Part shown: positions 49,230 through 56,189 of the stretch, piece after piece
Numbering within the stretch: the first letter of the stretch is position 1
How the letters are laid out: every line of letters starts with the position of its first letter
Assembly (NCBI GenBank): GCA_021812245.1
Contig: JAKAOK010000009.1
Coordinates: 1 to 56,189, forward strand
Direction of reading: 5' to 3'
Origin: a bacterium
GTDB lineage: Bacteria > SZUA-79 > Acidulodesulfobacterales > Acidulodesulfobacteraceae
Length of the DNA: 56,189 nt
Made by a program: the position numbers and the translations under genes
Notes under the pieces: model-generated
Databases searched by the model: none
Seen by the model: only the letters and a program-made list of their open reading frames with translations
Told to the model about the DNA's origin: nothing

Positions 49230-50831
49230 ATGGCCGCCACATTTAAAGATTTCGGTTCCCAATTAAAAACTTTTTTTACCGAGCTTTCGGTTGAACGGAA
49301 GATCGTGTTTTCCCTTGTAATAATAGGGGTCGCCGCGGCTATATACTTTACCGCTCTTTACGCGACAGCTCCTCAATACGGGGTTCTTTATTCCAATTTA
49401 AACGCGCCGGCCGCATCCGGCATAATCGACAAGCTTCATTCATACAATATCCCTTATAAACTCGAGGACAGGGGTAAAACTATACTTATTCCTAAAAACC
49501 AAGTTTACGGCACCCGCCTCAAACTGGCTTCCATAGGACTTCCCCGTCAGGAAGGAGTAGGATTTTCCATATTCGATAAAGTCCAGATAGGTATGACCGA
49601 CTTTATGCAGCATGTGGATTATCAGCGGGCATTGCAGGGAGAATTAGAAAGAACGATAGACCAGATTAACCAGATTAAGTATTCGAGAGTGCTTATAGTA
49701 ATGCCGAGACACTCCGTATTCACAACCAGAAAAGTCCCCGCCAAGGCTTCGGTAATTATAAAGCTAAGACCGGGCATGAATCTTAATAAAATGCAGGTCA
49801 ACGGAATCATACATTTAGTCGCCAGCGCCGTCGAAAGCCTGAAGCCTAAAAATATCACCATAATAGATACGGATGGACGGGTTCTGTCTATTCCCACTAA
49901 AAATTCTTTTGCATATACCGGAAATCAACTGAATTACGTCCATAAAATAGAAAAAAATTTAGAAAGTAAAATAAATTCTATGCTTATACCCGTCGTAGGA
50001 GAAGGAAACGTAACGTCTAAAGTATATGTCAAAGTGGATTTCTCAAAAAAAACCGAATCTAAATTAACGTATAATCCGAACACTACCGCTATAGTTTCCC
50101 AGCAAACTTACAGGTCTTCTTCTACCGGCGCTTTAAAGCCTTACGGCATTCCGGGAGCAAAATCGAACCTTCCGCCCGGAAAGACGCCTATTCCTACGGC
50201 AAAACCAAGCGCCCATAGCGTAAAAAAAGAAACGACTAATTACGACGTATCGAAAAAAATAGAAAAAATTTCATATCCGGTAGGAACGGTGCAGAGAGTT
50301 TATGCTTCGGTCCTTGTCAACGGAACATATGAAAAAGCGACGTCTTCCAAAGGAAAGCCGTCCATAAAATATATTCCGAGAAGCTCTTCCGAAATGAGCC
50401 TGTTTAATAACATAGTAAAAACGGCTATCGGCTATTCTAAGACCGCTAAAGACAAGGTCGTAGTGGCAAATATTCCATTTAAAAGAATGCGCTACGCAAT
50501 ACCTGCCCCGCCTAAAAAGTCCATAACGTCCGTTATTAAATCCAATCTCGGAGAAATTATCAGATACGGCGTTATTTTAATAGGCATTGTGCTTTTAATA
50601 TTAATTATTTTGCGGCCTTTAATAAAATATATCACTACGTACGAATCCCGCTCGCCGGCGAGATTAACAGAGGAAGAAAGGCTTGAAACGCTGGCGCAGA
50701 TAAAACAGGAATCCGGTCCCAAACCCGAGCCCAACATGAAAGACGTTGCAGTCAATATAGTCAAAGCCGACCCAGATGCCGCGACTAATTACGTAAAAAA
50801 TTTACTAAAAGAATCAAATAGAGAGATGTAA
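49230..50831 (+). CDS. fliF: Flagellar MS-ring protein FliF
   Basis: FliF forms the inner-membrane ring on which the flagellum is built. The 533-residue protein has two membrane helices (about 24-45 and 444-464), the ring-building motifs LYSNLNAPAASGIIDKLHSYNIPYKL and RALQGELERTIDQINQIKYSRVLIVMP, and a C-terminal cytoplasmic tail that binds FliG. Length is near 550, typical. Confidence 0.96.
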   Translation: MAATFKDFGSQLKTFFTELSVERKIVFSLVIIGVAAAIYFTALYATAPQYGVLYSNLNAPAASGIIDKLHSYNIPYKLEDRGKTILIPKNQVYGTRLKLASIGLPRQEGVGFSIFDKVQIGMTDFMQHVDYQRALQGELERTIDQINQIKYSRVLIVMPRHSVFTTRKVPAKASVIIKLRPGMNLNKMQVNGIIHLVASAVESLKPKNITIIDTDGRVLSIPTKNSFAYTGNQLNYVHKIEKNLESKINSMLIPVVGEGNVTSKVYVKVDFSKKTESKLTYNPNTTAIVSQQTYRSSSTGALKPYGIPGAKSNLPPGKTPIPTAKPSAHSVKKETTNYDVSKKIEKISYPVGTVQRVYASVLVNGTYEKATSSKGKPSIKYIPRSSSEMSLFNNIVKTAIGYSKTAKDKVVVANIPFKRMRYAIPAPPKKSITSVIKSNLGEIIRYGVILIGIVLLILIILRPLIKYITTYESRSPARLTEEERLETLAQIKQESGPKPEPNMKDVAVNIVKADPDAATNYVKNLLKESNREM

Positions 50832-50833
50832 AT

Positions 50834-51835
50834 ATGTCTAGAAGATTTTCAGGACCCGAAAAAGCCGCTATATTTCTGGTTTCCGTAGGCGACGATGCCG
50901 CATCGGAAATAATAAAGAGGTTGGAATTGATGGAAATTCAAAAAATTACCAAATATATGGACCAACTTCCTACTATCGAAAAAGACGATTCCGAAAACAT
51001 ACTTAAAGACTTCAATTCTAATTTTTCGAAAGTCGGTCTGGTAGTCAAGGGAGACGATTACGTAAAAAACCTTATAGCAAAATCTTTAGACCCCGAGAAA
51101 GCAAAAAAAATATTGGATAATCTGCACGGTCCTATAGAAGAAGAAGGACTGCAGACGTTAAAATGGCTCGACCCGCATATTATCGCAGATTTCGTAAAAA
51201 ATGAACACCCTCAGACAATCGCCCTTATACTCGGACATTTAGAGCCTATGTCGGCGGCTGTAGTAATAGGACTTCTGCCCTCTTCGATAAGGTCGCAGGT
51301 AGTTTTCAGGCTGTCCAAATTAGAAAGGGTTCCGCCGGGCGTAATCAAAGACCTCGACGAGGTGCTTCAGGAACAGCTGAAATCGACCGGTTCCACCCAG
51401 AGTAAATTAGTCGGCGGCGTTAGAATAGTGGCGGATATCTTGAATAATATGGATAAATCTATAGAAGAACCTATACTTGCCGACATAGAAAAATTAGATA
51501 AAGAGGAAGCTGAAAAAATAAGAGAGCTTATGTTCACGTTCGACGACCTTGCAAGCGTGGACGACAAGTCTATGCAGTTAATTTTAAGGGAAATATCGCA
51601 CGACCAGATTGTCCTTGCTTTAAAAACGGCTTCGGACGAACTTAGAACCAAAATTCTGGCAAATGTCTCCAAGAGAGCGCAGGAAATGATTAGCGACGAT
51701 TTGGAAGCTATGGGACCGAAAAAACTTTCGGAAGTAGAAAAAGTCCAGCATGAAATACTGAAAGTCGCCAGAAGGCTTGAAGATGAGGGCAAAATAAGCC
51801 TTGCCGTGAAAAGCGAAAGCGAAAAACTCGTATGA
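50834..51835 (+). CDS. fliG: Flagellar motor switch protein FliG
   Basis: FliG is the rotor protein touched by the stators. The 333-residue protein has SGPEKAAIFLVSVGDDAASEI at the start, the EHPQTIALILGHL motif in the middle, and the C-terminal torque domain with DDLASVDDKSMQLILREIS and KILANVSKRAQEMISDDLEAMGPKKLSEVEKVQ, including the charged residues that face MotA. It lies 2 bp after fliF and overlaps fliH by 4 bp. Confidence 0.96.
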   Translation: MSRRFSGPEKAAIFLVSVGDDAASEIIKRLELMEIQKITKYMDQLPTIEKDDSENILKDFNSNFSKVGLVVKGDDYVKNLIAKSLDPEKAKKILDNLHGPIEEEGLQTLKWLDPHIIADFVKNEHPQTIALILGHLEPMSAAVVIGLLPSSIRSQVVFRLSKLERVPPGVIKDLDEVLQEQLKSTGSTQSKLVGGVRIVADILNNMDKSIEEPILADIEKLDKEEAEKIRELMFTFDDLASVDDKSMQLILREISHDQIVLALKTASDELRTKILANVSKRAQEMISDDLEAMGPKKLSEVEKVQHEILKVARRLEDEGKISLAVKSESEKLV

Positions 51836-52560
51836 GCAAAATCCTTAAAGATTACGAACTCGATATGGAAGGAGAAACCGTATATGACGGGGAAAAAACG
51901 CTTTTAGTAAATATACTGAGGAGCGAAAAAATAGAAGAAAATAAAGAATTAACCGCCGCATTAGAATCGGTTCCGCCTTCTCTTCAGAAATTCATAATTT
52001 CATATATAGAAAGTTATAAATATAAAACAGTAAAGGCATATGAAGAAAAAGAACGGGCAGTCTTCGAGGAAGCCCGCAAAAAAGGGTATTCGGAAGGATT
52101 CATAGAAGGCAAAAGAGATGCGTTAAAATCAATGGAAGAAGGGGTCGGTAACATCTTTAGGGCTTCGGAATCAATAGAAAGATTTAAAAATGAATTATAC
52201 GAAGATGTAAAGCAGGACGTAATAAATTTATCTTTAAAAATCGCTAAAACTATCGTAAAAGCGGAAACTGCCGCCGACAGCGGATTAATCTCCGGAATAA
52301 TAGCGGATGCAGTAAACAAATCCTCGGATGCAGTAAATTTTACCATATGTTTAAATCCGGGTGATTACGACATTTTAAACAAAAATCCGGAAGCGATAAA
52401 GGAATTTATAGCAAGAGACACCGATATAGGCTTTATGCCCGATGTCAATCTTTCAGCCGGGGACATTATAATAAAAACCGATTTCGGAGAAATAGACGCA
52501 AGGCTCGAAACACAGTTAGAACGGATAAAAAAGATTTTTACGAGAGTCGCTCCAGATTAA
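51832..52560 (+). CDS. fliH: Flagellar export stator protein FliH
   Basis: FliH holds the export ATPase FliI at the C ring. The 242-residue protein has a long helical N-terminal half with GYSEGFIEGKRDALKSME (a GxxxG-type helix) and a C-terminal domain resembling the V-ATPase E subunit: DVINLSLKIAKTIVKAE, NFTICLNPGDYDIL and DINIIIKTDFGEIDARLETQLERI-like end. The usual next gene, fliI, is absent: the end overlaps a convergent gene by 4 bp. Confidence 0.88.
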   Translation: MSKILKDYELDMEGETVYDGEKTLLVNILRSEKIEENKELTAALESVPPSLQKFIISYIESYKYKTVKAYEEKERAVFEEARKKGYSEGFIEGKRDALKSMEEGVGNIFRASESIERFKNELYEDVKQDVINLSLKIAKTIVKAETAADSGLISGIIADAVNKSSDAVNFTICLNPGDYDILNKNPEAIKEFIARDTDIGFMPDVNLSAGDIIIKTDFGEIDARLETQLERIKKIFTRVAPD

Positions 52561-53132
52561 AGCTTTTTGATTTTTTTCATTTTGAGCCTTTCTTTTTTAG
52601 AAAGGCGGCGGGGGTTGCCTTTTTTTTCGCCGCCTCCTCTCCTGCCGGCTATTCCGTCCTCACATTCTTCCTCTTCTCCGTCTTCCGCAATGCCTCTCGG
52701 ATAACCGCCCTGAACCGTCGAACTTTCGGATATCCCCTGCGCTATTATATTTTCCGCCAGCCTTATAAACTCGTCCACGTCTAAACAGGAGCAGGAGCTG
52801 CCTGAAGCGCGCCGTCTGATATCGTTATCGTTTGTTACTATTATCAGACTGCCTGTAATGCTTTTAGCCAGTCTTACGATTACGTCGTCCGCTTTTTCGT
52901 CTTTTTTTGAATAGATAATTTCAATATTTTGACGGTTATATTTCGACTCGAAAGGCTCGTCGGTATTGTATCCGTCAAAAACTACTACCACTTTATTTCT
53001 TTTTACATTATAATATTTTGATAAAAAATTTATAGTTTTTTCTCTTAATTTTTGAAGTTCGTCGGATTTAAACCTGAACTTAAAATAAGAATTAAATATA
53101 AAATTATATCCGTCAACTATTATAGTAAGCAT
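52557..53132 (-). CDS. NYN-domain endoribonuclease (YacP/Rae1-like)
   Basis: A 191-residue protein starting MLTIIVDGYNFIFNSY, the hallmark of the YacP/NYN PIN-like nucleases; VVVVFDGYNTDEP, DEKADDVIVRLA and LIIVTNDNDIRRRA supply the remaining conserved acids. In Bacillus the homologue Rae1 cuts mRNA on the ribosome. The frame extends 74 codons upstream, but that part is antisense to the next gene and unlike the family, so I take the ATG at 53132. After the domain come an acidic stretch and a strongly basic, Gly/Arg/Lys-rich tail, suited to RNA binding. A GSSCSC cluster is odd. Its role in flagellar regulation is unknown. Confidence 0.75.
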   Translation of the reverse strand: MLTIIVDGYNFIFNSYFKFRFKSDELQKLREKTINFLSKYYNVKRNKVVVVFDGYNTDEPFESKYNRQNIEIIYSKKDEKADDVIVRLAKSITGSLIIVTNDNDIRRRASGSSCSCLDVDEFIRLAENIIAQGISESSTVQGGYPRGIAEDGEEEECEDGIAGRRGGGEKKGNPRRLSKKERLKMKKIKKL

Positions 53133-53153
53133 AATATATAAATTATAAATAAT

Positions 53154-54629
53154 ATGGATAATATTAGTCAAACAGAAAAAAACATATCTATTATTTATAT
53201 TATATCGGAACAAAAAGATATCCGGGGTATGATTAAGCGGGCGCTGATAAAAACGGCGGACGAGAAAAAAATAACCGAACTTAGCGGCATAAAAGCCCTT
53301 CCGTCCAATTTCAACAGCGATACGTATATTATTACGGAATATAACCGGATGCATATCGCCGCAGTATCGAAAATAACGCCGAAAAGGAACGTTAAACTGT
53401 ATGTTTACGTTAATAATATCAGGGATTTAAACGAACATGACGTAATTTTTTTAATAAAACACAATATCGACCATATAATTCATTCTAAAAATATCGCTAA
53501 ATTAACTTACGAAAAATTTATAGACGCAAAAATCTTTAAGAAAAAACATTATAACGCATTCATAGATAAGTCCTCTACTCTGTTCGAAGACTTATGTCAT
53601 AATAATGACGATATCGCGTATGCGGGAATAAACATTTACGGCATCTCGAACCATGTTGAATCGGTTATAGAAAAAGCCTGCAAAATAGCGCAATCCGAGA
53701 GTTCGGTGCTTATAACGGGAGAATCGGGGACGGGCAAGGAGCTTATAGCGAGGTTAATCCATAATAAGTCGAGGAGAAGCATGAACCCCATGGTATCTGT
53801 AAACTGCGGCGCTTTTCCCGAAGGACTTTTGGAAAGCGAACTTTTCGGATACAAAAAAGGGGCATTTACCGGAGCGTTTACGGACAAACCGGGAAGGTTA
53901 GACCTTGCCGATAAATCAACCTTATTTTTAGATGAGATAGGCGATATGAGCCTTTCACTCCAGGTTAAACTTTTGCGCGTTATTCAGGAAAGGGAAATAG
54001 AACCCATAGGCTCTTTAAAAACAAAAAAAATAGATGTCAGGATTATTTCGGCGACAAACAAAAATTTAGAAGAAATGATTTCCAAAAAACTGTTCAGGGA
54101 AGATTTCTATTACAGGATTAACGTTATACCGGTTCATATTCTGCCCTTGAGAGAAAGGAAGACCGATATTATAATTTTAATTTATTATTTTTTGAAAAAA
54201 TTCGGTGATTTTCAAAACAACTCGGTTTACGGCATTTCGGAAGATGCTTTCGGTATCCTTTTAAACTACGGATGGGCAGGAAACGTCAGAGAGCTTGAAA
54301 ACCTTATGGAAATGCTGGTCGTCCTGAACGAAAGCGGACTCATCGCCGCAAAAGATATACCCGAAAAATATAAATGCGCGTCCGCCGCCGGACACGGACA
54401 GGACGCCCGCCTCGGAACAAAAACCGGCATTAATATCGATATCAATGCGAACAAAATTAAGGATTTCGGGATAGACTTAAAAAAAGAAATGGAAAAAACC
54501 GAGATGGATATTATAAACAGGGCGATGAAAATTTCAGGCGGGATAAAAGAAAAAGCCGCCAAGATGCTGGGACTTAACAGAACGACATTAATAGAAAAGT
54601 TAAAAAGATATGAAAAAAATAAAAAATAA
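53154..54629 (+). CDS. Second sigma-54-dependent activator (FleQ-like)
   Basis: A 491-residue activator. The N-terminal 150 residues look like a receiver-type fold but lack a clear phospho-acceptor Asp, as in FleQ-type regulators. The AAA+ domain has Walker A GESGTGKE (189-196), GAFTGA (236-241) and LFLDEIGDMS; the C-terminal helix-turn-helix (about 464-488) is of Fis type. It starts only 21 bp from the divergent nuclease gene. It may be the upper-tier regulator of the flagellar hierarchy or act on another system; c-di-GMP binding, as in FleQ, cannot be judged by eye. It overlaps the next gene by 20 bp. Confidence 0.85.
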   Translation: MDNISQTEKNISIIYIISEQKDIRGMIKRALIKTADEKKITELSGIKALPSNFNSDTYIITEYNRMHIAAVSKITPKRNVKLYVYVNNIRDLNEHDVIFLIKHNIDHIIHSKNIAKLTYEKFIDAKIFKKKHYNAFIDKSSTLFEDLCHNNDDIAYAGINIYGISNHVESVIEKACKIAQSESSVLITGESGTGKELIARLIHNKSRRSMNPMVSVNCGAFPEGLLESELFGYKKGAFTGAFTDKPGRLDLADKSTLFLDEIGDMSLSLQVKLLRVIQEREIEPIGSLKTKKIDVRIISATNKNLEEMISKKLFREDFYYRINVIPVHILPLRERKTDIIILIYYFLKKFGDFQNNSVYGISEDAFGILLNYGWAGNVRELENLMEMLVVLNESGLIAAKDIPEKYKCASAAGHGQDARLGTKTGINIDINANKIKDFGIDLKKEMEKTEMDIINRAMKISGGIKEKAAKMLGLNRTTLIEKLKRYEKNKK

Positions 54630-56189
54630 GAAGCTTGCGCTTGCGCTTTTTTTAATAATAGTCGCCGGATTTATTTTTATATTTCCGCAATCTGCCGTCA
54701 TTGCTAGCGCAAGGGGACGGACGAAGTCCAGCGAAGCGGACGGACGAAGTCCAGCGAAGCTAACTCCAGCGCAAGCTAACCAATCTGCCGCCGTAAAGCC
54801 CGAAGCCGCCCATATGTACGAAAAGGCGTTAAAGGACTACGAAGCCGGTAATTTTGTCTCCGCATACAGGTATCTTAAATTTATACTTTATAATTACAAA
54901 ACGGGTAAAACTTTATCCTCCGACGTTTATTTCCTTTGCGGAAAAATTTTATACGGGCAAAGAAACTTTTACATGGCAAAGCCTTATTTTCAAAGAATTA
55001 TATATAAAAATCCCGATTATAAAAAAATTTATAACGTTATATTTTATATGGCAGGAACAGATTTTAACTTAAAAAATCACAGGCGGTCCATAAGGGATTT
55101 CAATTTTCTTTTAAAAAAGAGCACAAAAGGCGGCAGGCTTTACGACAGGTCGCTTATATATTTAACCCTGTCGTATGCCTCCCGCGGCAGAACGAAATCA
55201 GCCGATAAGCTGTACGGAAAAGACGACGTTAAAAGAATTTTAAAAAAAATAATCTATCTGAAGAAAAGAAACAGTTATTTCAAGTCGGTTTATCTGGATT
55301 ATCTGATAAGCCATAAAGGCGATTTATCAGGCGCCCTTTTAATTTTAAATAATAAAAATTTATTCGAACCCGAAAAGAAAGACCTGTGTTATAAAGCATA
55401 TTATGAAGGGCTTATAGCCTATAAAGAAAAAAAATATCTCGTTGCGCGGGACTATCTCGTAAAATCTTCGAAGTATTGCTCCGGATATTATTACAATAGC
55501 GGGCTTATGTATTACGGCATGGCTCTGTCTATGCAAAACAACCCGGCGGGCATCAAATATATAAAACGGGGCGCCGAAGAAATAGGCTACCCCGAAATTA
55601 AACTTAAATCGTTAGAATTTATAGCCGGTTATTACCGGAAAGAAAATAAACCGGCAAAAGAGTTGAAATACCTGAAGAGAATCCTTTTCGATTTTTCTTA
55701 TATGCCCGAAAAGGAAAAAATAAAGACCGAAAAAAAAGCCTCTGGATTAATTTATAAAATTATTAAAAGCGATTATAAAAATAAGCGTTTTACGGATGCC
55801 TTTAAATCCTTGGAGAACATTGAATTTTTAATTCCGTCAAAATATATAAACCCCGAAACTTATCTTTATCTCTCTAAGATAAAACTTAAAGAAAAAGACG
55901 AAAAAACAGCCTTAATTTATGGGGAAAAGTATAATACTTTGGACAAAAGCCCACGTTCCGAATATTTTCTTGCCGCCATTTATTTTAAATCGGCAGGCTA
56001 TAACAAATCTTTTTCGTTAATAAAAAATATTGATTTAAAAAATATAAAAAGCCTCAAATTAAGAAATAAAATTATAAATTTAAAACTGAAACTGTATAAA
56101 AAATTAAATTATGACAATGATTATATTAATTTATTAAAAACAAGCATTAATCTGCTTCCGCCTGAAAACAGAATTAAAAATCTTTATTT
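54610..56189 (+). CDS. Secreted TPR-like protein, 3' end outside window
   Basis: An open frame of 526 codons runs to the window edge. It starts with a basic N-terminus and a hydrophobic signal or membrane segment (about 9-34), then a linker (about 35-62) encoded by a dispersed repeat, then many Tyr/Leu/Lys-rich helical pairs (for example HMYEKALKDYEAGNFVSAYRYLKFIL and FEPEKKDLCYKAYYEGLIAYKEKKYLVARDYL) that look like tetratricopeptide repeats. It overlaps the sigma-54 activator by 20 bp, so the two are likely co-expressed. By analogy it could be a periplasmic scaffold (MotC- or FlgT-like roles are only speculation). Confidence 0.7.
   Translation, partial: MKKIKNKKLALALFLIIVAGFIFIFPQSAVIASARGRTKSSEADGRSPAKLTPAQANQSAAVKPEAAHMYEKALKDYEAGNFVSAYRYLKFILYNYKTGKTLSSDVYFLCGKILYGQRNFYMAKPYFQRIIYKNPDYKKIYNVIFYMAGTDFNLKNHRRSIRDFNFLLKKSTKGGRLYDRSLIYLTLSYASRGRTKSADKLYGKDDVKRILKKIIYLKKRNSYFKSVYLDYLISHKGDLSGALLILNNKNLFEPEKKDLCYKAYYEGLIAYKEKKYLVARDYLVKSSKYCSGYYYNSGLMYYGMALSMQNNPAGIKYIKRGAEEIGYPEIKLKSLEFIAGYYRKENKPAKELKYLKRILFDFSYMPEKEKIKTEKKASGLIYKIIKSDYKNKRFTDAFKSLENIEFLIPSKYINPETYLYLSKIKLKEKDEKTALIYGEKYNTLDKSPRSEYFLAAIYFKSAGYNKSFSLIKNIDLKNIKSLKLRNKIINLKLKLYKKLNYDNDYINLLKTSINLLPPENRIKNLY
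54715..54760 (+). repeat. Tandem 23-bp repeat inside the coding region of the TPR-like gene
   Basis: The unit running from GGACGGACGAAG to CCAGCGAAGC occurs twice without change (54715-54737, 54738-54760). Because 23 is not a multiple of 3, the two units are read in different frames (GRTKSSEA, then GRSPAKL). The wider stretch 54698-54785 (GTCATTGC at its start, GCTAACCAATCT at its end) matches the dispersed repeat at 48632-48679. Confidence 0.85.

Noticed and set aside
52557-53354. Long version of the NYN nuclease with 74 extra N-terminal residues
   Set aside because: The extension is antisense to the sigma-54 activator and the family starts exactly at the MLTIIVDGYN segment, which has its own ATG at 53132.

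Overview
The window is one large flagellum and chemotaxis gene cluster (about 56 kb, roughly 40% G+C by eye) from a diderm (Gram-negative) bacterium: it encodes both the P ring (FlgI) and the lipoprotein L ring (FlgH). Several traits point to a deltaproteobacterium-grade lineage: the FliW/CsrA pair, FhlB, the FlgS/FlgR sigma-54 pair, FlhF/FlhG, a long fliL-to-che transcription unit, and many palindromic REP-like and MITE-like repeats. A low-G+C sulfur-associated deltaproteobacterial candidate lineage is my best guess; that is inference, not something the sequence proves.

Layout. 1-131: 5' end of a sulfatase-like gene leaving the window. 302-1878: motA-motB. 1890-5587: a signalling patch with a PilZ-like protein, a small unknown protein, a stand-alone HD-GYP-type N-terminal domain, an HDOD protein and a GGDEF protein with a degenerate receiver. 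5584-10479 (minus): flgM-flgN-flgK-flgL-csrA-fliW. 10586-14746 (minus): flgF-flgG-flgA-flgH-flgI. 15177-16239 (plus): a DsrE-like protein and a second PilZ protein. 16220-44286 (minus): a nearly continuous 28 kb block, read in transcription order flgD, flgE, fliK, fliJ, a MotE-like gene, fliL, fliM, fliN, fliO, fliP, fliQ, fliR, flhB, flhA, flhF, flhG, fliA, a HEAT-repeat gene, cheR, a cheY paralogue, cheY, cheA, cheB, cheW, parC-like, parP-like, a small acidic protein, a second FliK-like protein and fhlB. 44426-47435: flgR, a small ribbon-helix-helix-like protein and flgS. 47575-52560 (plus): flgB-flgC-fliE-fliF-fliG-fliH. 52557-56189: a NYN-domain nuclease, a second sigma-54 activator and a truncated TPR-like secreted protein.

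Regulation. Four near-identical sigma-54 promoters (TGGCAT, 5 bp, TTGC) lie upstream of flgB, flgF, flgD and fliL. They match the FlgS/FlgR two-component pair encoded here and make the hook-basal body and export genes one regulon. flgM has a candidate sigma-28 promoter. With fliA, flgM, csrA and fliW this gives the usual two-step hierarchy: early and middle genes by sigma-54, late genes by sigma-28, flagellin translation by CsrA/FliW. fliC, fliD, fliS, fliI, flgJ, cheZ and chemoreceptor genes are not in the window.

Most unusual points: a ParC/ParP-like polar-array module inside the che operon; a 658-residue HEAT-repeat protein translationally coupled to fliA; an enlarged FliO with an N-terminal periplasmic domain; a FlgK with a tandem-duplicated domain; a DsrE-like/PilZ gene pair; separation of fliH and fliJ from a missing fliI; and several repeat families, some of which have entered reading frames or form alternative, compensating stems between genes.
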